A stretch of DNA of 64,000 bases from Acidobacteriota bacterium (GCA_030697165.1 JAUYQQ010000010.1:1-64000), one strand, 5' to 3'; positions 20,440 through 32,619 are shown, numbered from the stretch's first letter. Program-made: numbers and translations. The notes: generated from the letters alone by a model not told the origin.

Positions 20440-21689
20440 CAGTCCTCGGCGGACTCTTCCGCCTTCTTGCCGCCCCGGCGCAGGATGACCCCGCGCGACG
20501 CGCTGCGGATGAACTGCACGAGGTTGTTGACTTCGGGGCTCGCCAGCGCGGGATCCTGCTCGATGCGCTCCATGGCCTGGGTCGTGTTCAGCTTCGACTG
20601 CAGCAGGTAGCGATACGCCGCGCGCAGCTGCTTCAAGGTCGCGTCGGAAAACCCGCGGCGCTTCAAGCCGATCAGGTTGAGGCCGAACACCCGCGCCGGG
20701 CGGCTCCCCACGGTGCGCCCGTACGGCAGGGCGTCCTTGGTGATCACCGAGTAGCCGCCGATGAAGGCATACGGGCCGACCCGGCAGAACTGGTGGACCG
20801 CCGAACCGGCGCTGACGTTGACGAAATCCGAGACCGAGACGTGGCCGCCGAGCGTGGCGTGCGGGCCGAAGATGGTCTCGTTGCCGACGTGGCAGTCGTG
20901 CGCGACGTGCACGTAATTCATGAACAGGTTGCGGTCGCCGATGGTCGTCACGCCGCCGCCGCCGGCGGTGCCGCGGTGAATGGTGACGAACTCGCGGAAG
21001 ATGTTGCGCTGGCCGATCACCAGCCGGGTGTCTTCGCCCTTGTACTTCAGGTCTTGCGGCGGCAGTCCGATCGAGGCAAACGGATAGACCTCGGTACCGT
21101 CGCCAATGCTGGTGTTGCCGTCGATCACAGCCGACGCGCCGATCTTGCAATTGCGGCCAATGCGCACCTGCGGACCAATCGTCGCAAACGCGCCCACCAC
21201 GGTGCCGGCGCCAATCTCGGCGCCGTCGTGCACCCGCGCCGACGGATCGACCTCGGCGCTCGGCGTAACCATCAGGACCAACTCCGCCTCGGCCACGGCC
21301 TGGCCATCGACGTCGGCCGCGGCGGCGGCGCGCACGAGCGAGCCCTTCGAGTCCTTGAGCGTGACCGTGAGCCGGAGGCGATCGCCGGGCACGACCTGTC
21401 GCCGAAACTTTGCCCCGTCCACACCGCGCAGGTGAACGCGGCAGGTGGCCAGGGCGCCGGCGCGATCGAGCAGCAGTGCGGTGGCGACCTGGGTCAGCGC
21501 CTCGATCATCAAGACCGCTGGCATCAGCGGCTTGCCGGGGAAATGACCCTGGAAGAAGTCTTCGTTGGCGGTGACGTTCTTGATCGCGACCATCCGCTTT
21601 CCCGGCTCATGCTCGTCGATGGTATCGACGAGCAGCGAGGGAAAGCGGTGGGTCAGGCGATCGAGAACCGCGGGGAAGCCGGCGATCAC
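20439..21689 (-). CDS. lpxA: FabZ-LpxA fusion: 3-hydroxyacyl-ACP dehydratase and UDP-GlcNAc acyltransferase
   Basis: A single 416-residue reading frame. Residues 1-142 are a complete FabZ hotdog domain with catalytic His49 in [13 protein letters not shown] and Glu63 in MIEALTQ. Residues 143-416 are a complete LpxA left-handed beta helix ([20 protein letters not shown] onward) with the catalytic His in [13 protein letters not shown]. There is no linker. The start is the GTG at 21687-21689, in frame and overlapping the ompH stop as GTGA. Both enzymes act on 3-hydroxyacyl-ACP: FabZ dehydrates it for fatty acids, LpxA diverts it to lipid A. Confidence 0.93.
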   Translation of the reverse strand: MIAGFPAVLDRLTHRFPSLLVDTIDEHEPGKRMVAIKNVTANEDFFQGHFPGKPLMPAVLMIEALTQVATALLLDRAGALATCRVHLRGVDGAKFRRQVVPGDRLRLTVTLKDSKGSLVRAAAAADVDGQAVAEAELVLMVTPSAEVDPSARVHDGAEIGAGTVVGAFATIGPQVRIGRNCKIGASAVIDGNTSIGDGTEVYPFASIGLPPQDLKYKGEDTRLVIGQRNIFREFVTIHRGTAGGGGVTTIGDRNLFMNYVHVAHDCHVGNETIFGPHATLGGHVSVSDFVNVSAGSAVHQFCRVGPYAFIGGYSVITKDALPYGRTVGSRPARVFGLNLIGLKRRGFSDATLKQLRAAYRYLLQSKLNTTQAMERIEQDPALASPEVNNLVQFIRSASRGVILRRGGKKAEESAED

Positions 21690-22333
21690 CGGCCGGGCGG
21701 CTTGGTGGGCGCTGCCGGCTTTGCCGTCACGGGCTTGGCCGAGTCGAGCTTCTTGATGACTTCGCCCGAGATGTCGAGCGCGGCATCCGCCCACACCAAA
21801 CCGGCGTCCGGTCCGTTGAAGATGAACTGCAGGTCCATTTCAGCGGCGACCTGCTGCAACACCGGCTCGAGGCGCTGCTGGAACTCGCTCTGCAGATCCT
21901 GCTGCAGCTCCTGCACTTCGGCCTGCGCGTCCTGCGTGAAACGCTGCACCTCGACGTTGATCTTCTCAATCTGCTTTTGCAGGTCGGCCGCGACGGCCGC
22001 GCTCATGACGGCGCCTTCCTTCTCGAGCCGCGCCTGCATGGCCTGCATCTGCGTCTGCTTGTTGGTCAGCTCGGCAGCCTTCTTCTGCTGCAGCGCCTGG
22101 ATGCGGGTGGTCGCGACCCGGCCGTCGGCCGATTCGTTGGCAATCCGCTGCAACACGACGTACGCCACCTTGGCGCCCTGCGGGAACGGCCGCGGAGCGG
22201 GCGGCTGGGCCGGGGCCGCCGCGGGCGGGGCCGCCTGGGCCGGGGCCGGGGCGGGGGCGGCGGGCGCCTGGGCGAACGTGGGAGATGCGGTCAGCACCAC
22301 GCTAAACGCAACAACAACAGCAAAAGCTCTCAT
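21686..22333 (-). CDS. OmpH/Skp-family periplasmic chaperone
   Basis: A 215-residue secreted protein. The signal peptide (MRAFAVVVAFSVVLTASPTF, cleavage after AQA or nearby) is followed by an Ala/Pro-rich segment of about 35 residues, then a long coiled-coil (QALQQKKAAELTNKQTQMQA onward) typical of Skp tentacles. The ATG at 22333 is chosen because AAAGGACC lies just upstream; an in-frame GTG at 22354 would put extra residues before the signal peptide. The ompH-fabZ/lpxA order matches bamA-skp-lpx clusters. Confidence 0.9.
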   Translation of the reverse strand: MRAFAVVVAFSVVLTASPTFAQAPAAPAPAPAQAAPPAAAPAQPPAPRPFPQGAKVAYVVLQRIANESADGRVATTRIQALQQKKAAELTNKQTQMQAMQARLEKEGAVMSAAVAADLQKQIEKINVEVQRFTQDAQAEVQELQQDLQSEFQQRLEPVLQQVAAEMDLQFIFNGPDAGLVWADAALDISGEVIKKLDSAKPVTAKPAAPTKPPGR

Positions 22334-22378
22334 TACCAAGGTCCTTTCAGTCACGAACGCTAAGCCGATGATTTTACA

Positions 22379-22795
22379 CTACTTGTGTTCGACCCGGATT
22401 TCGTAGGGTACCGATTCGGTCAGGCTGCCGACGTCGTAGATGCGGACGCACAGGCTCCCCCCCAGGGTCGTGACGACGCCGGTGACCACGCTCGTCACCA
22501 CCGCCTTGTCGTTGGTGATGAGCAGGCTGCAACTCGACCCGGCAAAGGTCCCCACGCTGAAGCCCACCCGCGCCGGCGGATTGTCGCCGAGCGACATCAG
22601 CGTCGCCGTCACGGCCCCAGTCGCCGAGGTGAAGAACGTGTGAGTGGCGGCGCCGTTGATGTTGATGCTGCCGGTAAATGTCTCGGTCACCGTCACCGGA
22701 TCGGGAGTCGTCGGAATGTTGTCGATGACGCTGTCGCAGGCGGACACCGCCAGCAACAAGGGTAACGCCACCGCAACCAACTTGAATACACGCAT
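22379..22795 (-). CDS. Small secreted lipoprotein of unknown function
   Basis: A 138-residue protein with a lipoprotein signal peptide (MRVFKLVAVALPLLLAVSAC; Cys as the lipobox). The mature part has a threonine-rich stretch (TPDPVTVTETFTGSIN) and resembles a beta-sandwich pre-peptidase-like domain, with ATHTFFTSATGAVTATL and a C-terminal YEIRVEHK. The ATG at 22795 is preceded by AAGGAAA. It sits between bamA and ompH, a place where an envelope-assembly accessory would fit, but I know of no defined role. Confidence 0.8.
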   Translation of the reverse strand: MRVFKLVAVALPLLLAVSACDSVIDNIPTTPDPVTVTETFTGSININGAATHTFFTSATGAVTATLMSLGDNPPARVGFSVGTFAGSSCSLLITNDKAVVTSVVTGVVTTLGGSLCVRIYDVGSLTESVPYEIRVEHK

Positions 22796-22819
22796 GAGTT
22801 TCCTTGGCACTGAGCAGCG

Positions 22820-25534
22820 CTAGAACGTCGAGCCCACCGCGAACTTGAACGTGAACTTCTTGGCCGGCTGCAGGTTGTTGTCGAGCACGCCGAAGCGCGA
22901 CGGGTTGTATGCGAAGATCAGCCGGAACGGCACGTTCAGCACCGGCATGAAGAACCGGATCTCGGCGCCGGTCGAGGCCTTGAAAGCGTTGGCCTGCCCG
23001 ATCACCCGCTGCTGCTTGGGCAAGGCGTTCGGGTTGACCAGTTCAGTTGACGTGAACGGGTCGATAATGGCCGGAAGGCTCGGGTCGAATGTCTCGGTGA
23101 CGTCTTCCTTCATGCCGAAGCTCTGGCCGATAGTTCGGACCTGGCCGACGTCGTAGAACAACACCAGGCGGACCGGCCCGGCAATGTTGATCAGGTATTC
23201 GCCGTTGAACAACATGCTCTTGTTGCCGCCCAGCACGAGGTACCGATTCTCCGGGTCGCGCGGACCGATCGAGCGGATGTCGAAGCCGCGGATGGTGTAC
23301 TCGCCGCCGAGATAGAGCGCCTCCGTGATCGGAATGCTCTGCGTGCTGCCGTAGGGCCTGATCCATTCAAACTGCGTGCGGAAGCCGATCGACGTGCGGC
23401 GGTTGAGCGGCTGGAACCGCGCGTACTCGACCCGCGGCTTGGTGAAATTGGTATTGCCACCGAGCCCGGCGAGGTCGATCGAGCCGGTGAGGCGGGTGCC
23501 GCTGTTCGGGAAGATCGGATTGTCGACCGTATTGTGCACGAAGCTCGGCGTGACCTTGCTGATGGTGCGCCGGCCGCCCTGGCCAATCAGCAGCGAGTCG
23601 GCCAGGTACGGGTTACGGCGCACCAATTCGTCCGAGTAGTAGACCGGGTTCAGCTCCGACACCTGCACGGCTTCGTAGCTGTAGACCATGAACATGCGCG
23701 AGAAGCCGGCCAGCGGAAAGCCCATGGTGAGGTTGCCGCCGGTGGCTTCCTGCGTGAACTGGTCGATGTAGCGCAGCGTGCGCTTGTAGACGTCGACACC
23801 ACCGGTGATGTTGCGGTCGAACAGGAACGGTTCCGAGAACGCGACCTGGTAGTTCTCGGACCGCGACCCCATCTGCAGCGACACGGTCAGCGACTCGCCG
23901 CGACCCATGAAGTTCGAGGTCTGGAACGACAGCTGGCCGAAGAACCCCTCGAACTGCGACACGCCCGCGCCGAAGGTCAGCTGGTTGCGGTTCTGCTCTT
24001 CCAGCTTCAGGGTGACGTCGACTTCGTTTGTCGAGCCGGGCGTCTTCTGGACGTCGATGCCCTGGCCCTCTTCGAGCGGCTTGAAGTACCCCAGCTGGTT
24101 GAGGCGCTTGATGCTGTACTTCAGCGACTCGGTGTTGAACGGCGCGCCTTCCACCAGCCGCACCTCGCGGCGGATGACGTTGTCGCGGGTGGTGGTGTTG
24201 CCGACGAAGGTCAGGCGGTTCACAAAGTACTGCTCGCCCTCCTGCATGCGCATGGTCACGTTGACCGTCGGCTCGGCCGGACCGGCCACCGGGCCCGCCG
24301 CGGCCTCCACCGGCTCGAGGTCGGGGAAGCCGGTGAACTCGAAGTAACCACCCGCCCCGTAGAGCTCGCGCGTCTTGATCAGGCCGTCGCGGATCGGCTT
24401 GTCGCTGTACCAGTCGCCCACCTTCAGCTTGAAGAGCGGCTGCAGGAACTCGGTCTTGACGATCTTGTTGCCGTCGAATGAGAACTCGCCGACCTTGTAG
24501 CGTGGGCCCTCGTCCACCGGCACGCTGAGCTCGACCCAGCGGGTGCCCTTGTCCACGCTATCTTCGATGGTCTTGATCTCGGGCGTCCCGACGCGAGCCG
24601 TGATGTAGCCACGGTTCCGGTAGTACTCGATAATTTTCTCGGCGTCTTCCTCGAACTTCGCGGCCTGGTAGGTGCCCTTGCCGCCGATCCACGACAGCCA
24701 GTTGTGCGACTTGGTCGACTTCATCTGCTTGCCGAGCGTGCGGTCGCTGACTTCAGTGTTGCCGTTGAAGTTGATCGTCCGGATCTTGACCTTCGGGCCT
24801 TCCTGGACGTCGAACACCACCTTGACCAGCTTGGGGCCGGTCGGCAGCGGCTCGACCTTCGAGGTCACTTCGGCGAACTCGTAGCCCTTCGTGGCCATGA
24901 AGCTCTTGACGAGCCCTTGCACGCGGCGGACGACGGCCTCGTCCAGGAACGAGTCGAGGCGGAGCGAGATGCCGAGCTCCTTCATCTTCTCGTCGATCTT
25001 GGTGCGCTCGACCTTGGTCGACCCAGTGTAGTCGACGATCTTCACGCGCGGCCGCTCTTCCATGTGATAAATCACATGCTTCGCCATCACGCCGTTTTCA
25101 AACTGCTCGTCGATCGTCTCAATCCACAAGTTGTCGAGGAACCCGGTCGCCCACAGGCGCTTGAAGTCCTCGAGCAGCGTGCGCTCGGTGGCCTCGTTGT
25201 ACGGCACCCACGCGTTTTCGGACGGACGGCTGAGGGGCGTCTGGATGTAATAGAGATAGGTCTGCGGCTCGATGATCGATTCGTTGACCGGGTGGAACCG
25301 GATCTCGGTCGGCCACACGACCGCGCCCGAGCCTGCGGGCGGCTGGTTGGCGGCCGGCTGGGCCTTCGCAATAGCCGGGGCCTGGTCCGTCAACGGCGGC
25401 GGAGCCGGCGCCGGCGCCTGTCCCGCCGAAGCGGGCTGAACCCCAGCCGCGAAGGCGAAGACGGCCAATAACGCCGAAAGGACAAGAATTCGTGAAATCA
25501 AAGCGTACACACCTGTCGAACGCTGGCTAATCAA
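22820..25534 (-). CDS. bamA: Outer membrane protein assembly factor BamA
   Basis: A 904-residue Omp85 protein that inserts beta-barrel proteins into the outer membrane. A signal peptide (residues 1-37) is followed by an Ala/Pro-rich linker, about five POTRA repeats in the N-terminal half (for example EGPKVKIRTINFNGNTEVSD) and the C-terminal 16-strand barrel ending KFTFKFAVGSTF. The barrel carries the lid-lock motif IRGFDIRSIGPRD, the VRGF-like signature. It is longer than the E. coli protein (about 810), mainly at the N-terminus. It heads the envelope gene run. Confidence 0.95.
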   Translation of the reverse strand: MISQRSTGVYALISRILVLSALLAVFAFAAGVQPASAGQAPAPAPPPLTDQAPAIAKAQPAANQPPAGSGAVVWPTEIRFHPVNESIIEPQTYLYYIQTPLSRPSENAWVPYNEATERTLLEDFKRLWATGFLDNLWIETIDEQFENGVMAKHVIYHMEERPRVKIVDYTGSTKVERTKIDEKMKELGISLRLDSFLDEAVVRRVQGLVKSFMATKGYEFAEVTSKVEPLPTGPKLVKVVFDVQEGPKVKIRTINFNGNTEVSDRTLGKQMKSTKSHNWLSWIGGKGTYQAAKFEEDAEKIIEYYRNRGYITARVGTPEIKTIEDSVDKGTRWVELSVPVDEGPRYKVGEFSFDGNKIVKTEFLQPLFKLKVGDWYSDKPIRDGLIKTRELYGAGGYFEFTGFPDLEPVEAAAGPVAGPAEPTVNVTMRMQEGEQYFVNRLTFVGNTTTRDNVIRREVRLVEGAPFNTESLKYSIKRLNQLGYFKPLEEGQGIDVQKTPGSTNEVDVTLKLEEQNRNQLTFGAGVSQFEGFFGQLSFQTSNFMGRGESLTVSLQMGSRSENYQVAFSEPFLFDRNITGGVDVYKRTLRYIDQFTQEATGGNLTMGFPLAGFSRMFMVYSYEAVQVSELNPVYYSDELVRRNPYLADSLLIGQGGRRTISKVTPSFVHNTVDNPIFPNSGTRLTGSIDLAGLGGNTNFTKPRVEYARFQPLNRRTSIGFRTQFEWIRPYGSTQSIPITEALYLGGEYTIRGFDIRSIGPRDPENRYLVLGGNKSMLFNGEYLINIAGPVRLVLFYDVGQVRTIGQSFGMKEDVTETFDPSLPAIIDPFTSTELVNPNALPKQQRVIGQANAFKASTGAEIRFFMPVLNVPFRLIFAYNPSRFGVLDNNLQPAKKFTFKFAVGSTF

Positions 25535-25548
25535 CCCTTAATGCTACC

Positions 25549-25595
25549 CCGCCCGCCGGAGGCGGGCTAGTAAAAACCCCCGCCGGAGGCGGGTT
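25549..25595. terminator. Two GC hairpins between clpC and bamA
   Basis: The palindrome cccgccggaggcggg occurs twice (25552-25566 and 25579-25593), separated by ctagtaaaaacc. They lie in the 69-nt gap after the clpC stop. Reading on the minus strand, a short tttttac lies between the hairpins, giving a weak terminator-like arrangement. They may end clpC transcription before bamA, or may be another REP-type repeat. Confidence 0.6.
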
Positions 25596-25603
25596 AGCAA
25601 GAA

Positions 25604-28048
<2,445 letters not shown>

Positions 28049-28168
28049 TCCGCCGCCCTGGCCCCCTGCGGGACATTATACGGCAGGACGGTCCATTTTC
28101 ACGCCACGGATGCCCGTAAGTGGAAGAAATTGCGAGACTTCGGAGTTTTGGATCGTTATCCTGTCGCC

Positions 28169-29053
28169 ATGGCAAACACCATTGGCTTCATCGGCCTGGG
28201 CCTCATGGGCAAGCCCATGGCCCTCAACCTTCTCAAGAAGGGTTTCCCCATCATCGTCCACAGCCGGAGCCGCGGCCCGGTTGACGAACTGGTCGCGGCC
28301 GGCGCCACGGCGGCGGCCTCCCCCGCCGACATCGCGAAGGCGGCCACTCGCATCGTCACGATGCTGCCGGACGGACCGGACGTCAGCCTGGTGCTGGAGG
28401 CACCACACGGCATCTTCAGCGCGATGCAGCGCGGCACGGTCATTCTCGACTCCTCCACCATTGCCCCGGCGACGGCCAAGCGTCTCGCGGCGGCGACCGC
28501 CGAACGCGGTGGTCAGTTCCTGGACGGCCCGGTCAGCGGCGGCGAGATCGGGGCGATCGCCGGCACACTGGCGTTCATGGTCGGGGGCGATGCCACGGCC
28601 GTCGAGACCATGCGGCCGGTGATCGAGGCCATGGGCTCACCGGAGAAACTGGTGCACGTCGGCGACTCGGGGGCCGGCCAGGTCTGCAAGGCCTGCAATC
28701 AGATCGTCCTGGGCGGCACCATGGCGGTCGTGGCCGAAGCCATCGCGCTGTCGCGCAAAGCCGGCGTCGATCCCATGAAGGTGCGCGCCGCGTTAATGGG
28801 CGGCTTTGCGCAAAGCCGCGTGCTGGATGTGCACGGCGAGCGGATGATCACCGCCAACTGGAAGCCGGGGTTCAAGGCCAAGTTCTTCAAGAAGGATTTG
28901 GGGATCGCCCTGACGACGCTCGCCGAGAACGGGGTGCCGGCCTACACGAGTGCTGTCGTGCAGCAGCTCGTGCAGGCGCAAATCACCGCGGGCGAAGGCG
29001 AAGAGGATTACTCGGGCCTCGCCAAGGCCATCTTCAAGCTCGCGAATCTCTAG
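28169..29053 (+). CDS. 3-hydroxyisobutyrate dehydrogenase family (tartronate semialdehyde reductase-like)
   Basis: A 294-residue beta-hydroxyacid dehydrogenase. The Rossmann motif is TIGFIGLGLMGKPMALNLLK, the substrate-binding signature is FLDGPVSGGEIGAIAG, and the catalytic Lys lies in GQVCKACNQIV. The ATG at 28169 fits the cofactor motif, so a longer upstream reading frame is not needed. The substrate could be 2-hydroxy-3-oxopropionate or 3-hydroxyisobutyrate; sequence alone does not decide. It converges with the TPR gene with no gap. Confidence 0.9.
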   Translation: MANTIGFIGLGLMGKPMALNLLKKGFPIIVHSRSRGPVDELVAAGATAAASPADIAKAATRIVTMLPDGPDVSLVLEAPHGIFSAMQRGTVILDSSTIAPATAKRLAAATAERGGQFLDGPVSGGEIGAIAGTLAFMVGGDATAVETMRPVIEAMGSPEKLVHVGDSGAGQVCKACNQIVLGGTMAVVAEAIALSRKAGVDPMKVRAALMGGFAQSRVLDVHGERMITANWKPGFKAKFFKKDLGIALTTLAENGVPAYTSAVVQQLVQAQITAGEGEEDYSGLAKAIFKLANL

Positions 29054-30670
29054 CTAGCGCCGCTGCGCGAAGCTGCGCGCCTGGGCCAGCTCGGGACGAT
29101 TGCCATCTGCGCCGCTCGCGCCGGCCACCACCTGGGCGTAGAGGGCCCCAGCCTTCGCGCGGTCGCCGGCGGCTTCGGCCGCGCGCGCCGCGCCGTAGGC
29201 GCCGCGGAATCGGCCAGGCTCCTTCTTCATCGTCGCCTCGAACGCGGTCAGCGCCTCGCGTGGCTGCCCCGCCTCCATCAGCATCTCGCCCAGCAGTTCA
29301 CGCGCCGGCGCGATGGGTCCCGGGCTGATCGCCGCCTTGTCGGTGGCGTCCTCGGCGTCGGCCGCCGCCCGCATCAACCTGAGGGCCTCGTCTTTCTTTC
29401 CCTCCGCAAACGTGACCCACGCCGTGGCGACCTGGCGCTGGATGTCAACCTGCTCCGTCCAGTACGGATCCTTCGCGGCGGCGAGCGTGTCCCTGAGCGT
29501 GACCAGCCGCTCGACATCGGCCTTGGCTGCCGCGGGCGTGCCGGCGCGTGCCGCGCCGAGCGCCCGCGCGAAGTGCGTGATCGCATCCGCGTGAGGGAAT
29601 GTCGACGACACGGTTTCGAGCGCCGCCGCCTCGGCCCAGGCCCCCCGCTCGAGGGCATAGCGCGCGGCGATGGCGTTACGGGCGTAGATGCCGGCCACGC
29701 CGGCGGCAGCGCCGCCCATCGCGTTCACGTCAAGCTTGGCGACCACCGCCGGCACCCGCGACAGGACGGCGCGGGCCTTCTGGTCCTGCGCCAACTGCAG
29801 GTAGGCATAGGCCTGGTAATCCATCGCGTGCAGTGCTTCGGCCATCACGCCGGCTTTCATGGCTTCCTGCTCGGACGCGATGTTGGTCTCGACCGATTCT
29901 TGCCATGACCCGACGCGGGTGAACGTGTGCGAGGGCATGTGCAACGCGTGCGGCGCCGACGGCGCAATCTTGGCGTAACGGCGCGCGGCGTCCAGGGCCT
30001 TCTCCGCGAGCGGTGGGTGGTCGTACGCGTGAATGATGTAGTGCGGCAGACCGGGGTGATCCGGATAGCGCGCCCAGAGCGGCTCGAGGATGCCGGCCGC
30101 CTGAAGCTGCGCCGTGTAGCGCTTGTCGGTCGGCGCCGCCGTCTGATTCACCGCGAGGGCGTAGAAGATCTTCGCCTCAACGTCCGCCGGGTGGTCGCGC
30201 TGCACCGCCTCCATCGCTTTGGCATAAGCCAGCGTGCGATCGCGGTGCGGCACGGTGGCCGTGTTCGCAAACAGCTCGTTGACGGCCGCGAGGTACGCCT
30301 TCTCGCGCGGGGTCGGCGCGCCGGTCGCGAGTCCCTTCTGCACCGCTTCGCGCCCGCGCTCGAGCTGCGGGCCGGCCTTGATCCCGGCAAACGGGTTGCC
30401 CCAGTGGCACAGGGCAATGCCCCACTGCGCGATCGCGCACGAGGGGTCGGCGGCCAGCACCTTGGTGAACGATTCCAATGCCGGCCGGTACTCGAAGGAG
30501 TGCAGCAGGGCGACGGCCCGGTCGAAGTCGACGCGGGTTGACGCCGCGCATGACGTCTCGAAGTGAACGGTTCCGAGTTTGTCGCCAACGGAGACCGGGT
30601 GTTCGTGTTGGGCAACGGCGGCCGCGGGCGCGACGAGGAGCACCGACAATGCGAGAGCAATACTCTTCAT
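29054..30670 (-). CDS. Secreted TPR-repeat protein of unknown function
   Basis: A 538-residue exported protein with a signal peptide (MKSIALALSVLLVAPAAAVA, cleaved before QHEH). The body is made of TPR-like helical repeats, for example FEYRPALESFTKVLAADPSC and a C-terminal pair around EALTAFEATMKKEPGRFRGA. Repeated HxH elements (HYIIHAYDHPP, HALHMPSHTF) could bind metal. Proteins of this size and layout are common in acidobacteria, but I know of no experimental function. Confidence 0.85.
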   Translation of the reverse strand: MKSIALALSVLLVAPAAAVAQHEHPVSVGDKLGTVHFETSCAASTRVDFDRAVALLHSFEYRPALESFTKVLAADPSCAIAQWGIALCHWGNPFAGIKAGPQLERGREAVQKGLATGAPTPREKAYLAAVNELFANTATVPHRDRTLAYAKAMEAVQRDHPADVEAKIFYALAVNQTAAPTDKRYTAQLQAAGILEPLWARYPDHPGLPHYIIHAYDHPPLAEKALDAARRYAKIAPSAPHALHMPSHTFTRVGSWQESVETNIASEQEAMKAGVMAEALHAMDYQAYAYLQLAQDQKARAVLSRVPAVVAKLDVNAMGGAAAGVAGIYARNAIAARYALERGAWAEAAALETVSSTFPHADAITHFARALGAARAGTPAAAKADVERLVTLRDTLAAAKDPYWTEQVDIQRQVATAWVTFAEGKKDEALRLMRAAADAEDATDKAAISPGPIAPARELLGEMLMEAGQPREALTAFEATMKKEPGRFRGAYGAARAAEAAGDRAKAGALYAQVVAGASGADGNRPELAQARSFAQRR

Positions 30671-30725
30671 GACTGGACCTCAGGAGGGTTGGCGACCCAC
30701 ATTATTGAGCCGTCACCCGTGCCGA

Positions 30726-31838
30726 TCAAGCTCGACGGGCAAACCTTGCCGGCGAGAACAGGCCGATTGGGTGCCTGGTCGCCCCGCCGATTGCTAAATC
30801 CGCCAGGATTTCCCCGACGACGCTGGCGAATTTGTAACCGTGGCCGGAACACGGCGAGGCGACCACCACCTGCGCGTGGTCTGGATGCAGCCCAATCACG
30901 AAATGATGGTCCGGCGTGAGGGTGTATCGGCACGGCGCGGTGTCGACGAGCGATCCCGACGCGAGTGATGGCACGAAGGGCGCCAGCGCCGACCGCAGCG
31001 ACGGCTCGTCGCCAGTCTTCGTCCTGAAGAACGCGACTTTGACACGGCCCTCCTCATCCGCCGGAAACCCGTAGAACTGCACGCCGTCACCGAGATCCCA
31101 GATATAGATAGGGAAACGCTCGGGCGAAAACAGCGCCGAACCACCGGCGGGCTCGAACCAGTACAGCACCTGTGGTTCGACGGTCAGCGGCAGGTCAGGC
31201 AGCTTGAACAACTGTGACGCCCACGCGCCAGGGGCCAGCACGACCCGCCCGGCCTCGTAGCGCGCCCGGGGCGTCGTTACTTCAACCGTTCCCGGCGCCG
31301 TCACGCGCCAGTCGTCAACCGGTTCATCGAAGTGGAGGTGAGCGCCGCCAGCAACCGCCACGTCGAGATGAGCTCGAATCGCCTCTTCGGGGAAAAGTGA
31401 ACCTGCTTCAGTTTCGTAGAAACCGACAGTTTCTTGACGCGGCGTGAAGGGCGGGAAGCGGCGGTGAATCTCCGCGGCGTCGAGCATCTCGTGCGCCAAT
31501 CCGTGTTCACGGGCGCTGCGCAAGCTGCCGCTCACGACCTCGCTGTCGGGCGCGCCAATCATCAACCCGCCGGTGACCTGCAGCAGCCGCCGGCCGGTGT
31601 CGGTCTCGAGGCGGCGCCACAGCTCGTACGCCCGCCGCAGCAGGGGCACATAGGCCGGATGCTCGAAGTACGCGAGCCGGATGACGCGCGAGCGGCCGTG
31701 GCTCGACCCGCGATCGTGCGCCGGCTGGAACTGCTCGAGACCGAGCACGCGCTGGCCACGCGCGGCAAGGTGCGCGGCCGCCGCGCTGCCCATGCCGCCG
31801 AGGCCGACGACGATCGTGTCGAAGGTCCGGCTAAGCAT
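30726..31838 (-). CDS. solA: Monomeric sarcosine oxidase / N-methyltryptophan oxidase family flavoprotein
   Basis: FAD-dependent amine oxidase, about 370 residues. The dinucleotide motif is FDTIVVGLGGMGSAAAAHLA, followed by the SSHGRSRVIR signature. The Cys in APCRYTLTPDHHFVIGLHPD aligns with the Cys that binds FAD covalently in sarcosine oxidase, and SGHGYKFASVVGE follows. Start choice: ATG at 31838, with an adjacent in-frame GTG at 31841. The true substrate (sarcosine, N-methyltryptophan or another secondary amine) cannot be read from sequence. Confidence 0.88.
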   Translation of the reverse strand: MLSRTFDTIVVGLGGMGSAAAAHLAARGQRVLGLEQFQPAHDRGSSHGRSRVIRLAYFEHPAYVPLLRRAYELWRRLETDTGRRLLQVTGGLMIGAPDSEVVSGSLRSAREHGLAHEMLDAAEIHRRFPPFTPRQETVGFYETEAGSLFPEEAIRAHLDVAVAGGAHLHFDEPVDDWRVTAPGTVEVTTPRARYEAGRVVLAPGAWASQLFKLPDLPLTVEPQVLYWFEPAGGSALFSPERFPIYIWDLGDGVQFYGFPADEEGRVKVAFFRTKTGDEPSLRSALAPFVPSLASGSLVDTAPCRYTLTPDHHFVIGLHPDHAQVVVASPCSGHGYKFASVVGEILADLAIGGATRHPIGLFSPARFARRA

Positions 31839-31850
31839 CACCTGGAACGG

Positions 31851-32525
31851 TCAGGCGGCGTGGAGCCGGCCGCCTTCGAGGCGTAGGGTGCGGTCGCACT
31901 GGGCGGCCAGCCGGGGGTTATGGGTGGCAATCACGGCGGTCAGCCCAAACTCGGCATGCATGGCCCGCAGCAGCTCATGAAGTGAATCAGCGGTTGCCTC
32001 GTCCAGGTCGCCAGTGGGCTCGTCGGCCAACAACAGCGACGGCTGCATGACGAGCGCACGCGACACGGCGACGCGTTGCTGCTCGCCACCAGAGAGCATG
32101 CCGGGCCGGTGATCCAGCCGCTCGCCCAAGCCCACGCGCGTCAACAGTGCTTCAGCGCGCGGCCGGGCCTCGGCCACCGACAGGCGGGCAATGCGCATCG
32201 GCATCATCGCGTTCTCGATGGCGGTGAACTCCGGCAGCAGATGGTGAAACTGGAACACGAAGCCGATGTGGCGATTCCTGAACGCCACGCGTGCCTCGTC
32301 GGTCATGGTGGTGATGTCGTGTTCGCCGACCTGGACCCGGCCGCCGTCGATGGTGTCGAGTCCGCCCATCACGTGCAGCAACGTGCTCTTGCCTACGCCA
32401 GAGGCGCCCATGATCGCGACCATCTCGCCCTTCTCGACCGTGAGATCGAGATCGCGGAGCACGTGCAACGGGTTGCCGGCGACGCTGTAGTACTTATTGA
32501 GCCCGGTAACAGTGATGAAAGCCAT
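31851..32525 (-). CDS. lolD: Lipoprotein-releasing ABC transporter ATPase LolD
   Basis: A 224-residue ABC ATPase. Walker A is [10 protein letters not shown], the signature is [15 protein letters not shown], and Walker B is [12 protein letters not shown] with the H-loop in VIATHN. The sequence is of the LolD/MacB type, and the neighbour at 32620 is a LolC/E permease, so lipoprotein extraction from the inner membrane is the likely role. The 94 nt between the two genes contain a dispersed palindrome. Confidence 0.92.
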   Translation of the reverse strand: MAFITVTGLNKYYSVAGNPLHVLRDLDLTVEKGEMVAIMGASGVGKSTLLHVMGGLDTIDGGRVQVGEHDITTMTDEARVAFRNRHIGFVFQFHHLLPEFTAIENAMMPMRIARLSVAEARPRAEALLTRVGLGERLDHRPGMLSGGEQQRVAVSRALVMQPSLLLADEPTGDLDEATADSLHELLRAMHAEFGLTAVIATHNPRLAAQCDRTLRLEGGRLHAA

Positions 32526-32583
32526 GCTCCCCTACGAGCGCGAAGCGCAAGCCCTACGAGGCGCGAAGCGCCAAGCCCCACGG

Positions 32584-32606
32584 GTCCGGCTGAAGCCGGA
32601 CGCCAC
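32584..32606. repeat. Dispersed palindrome, third copy
   Basis: The sequence gtccggctgaagccggac followed by gccac lies between lolC and lolD. It differs from the consensus by one base in the loop. Flanking it at 32531-32575 is a run rich in cgcgaagcgc palindromes. Translation through it gives VRLKPDATS. Confidence 0.8.
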
Positions 32607-32619
32607 CTCGGCAGGAGTC

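Noticed and set aside
19591-21150. A longer form of lpxI reaching into lpxA
   Set aside because: The extra N-terminus is lpxA read in the wrong frame; the ATG at 20439 gives the exact LpxI start.
28049-28168. HAIR or CIRCE heat-shock operator in the clpC upstream region
   Set aside because: No matching inverted repeat could be found by eye on either strand.
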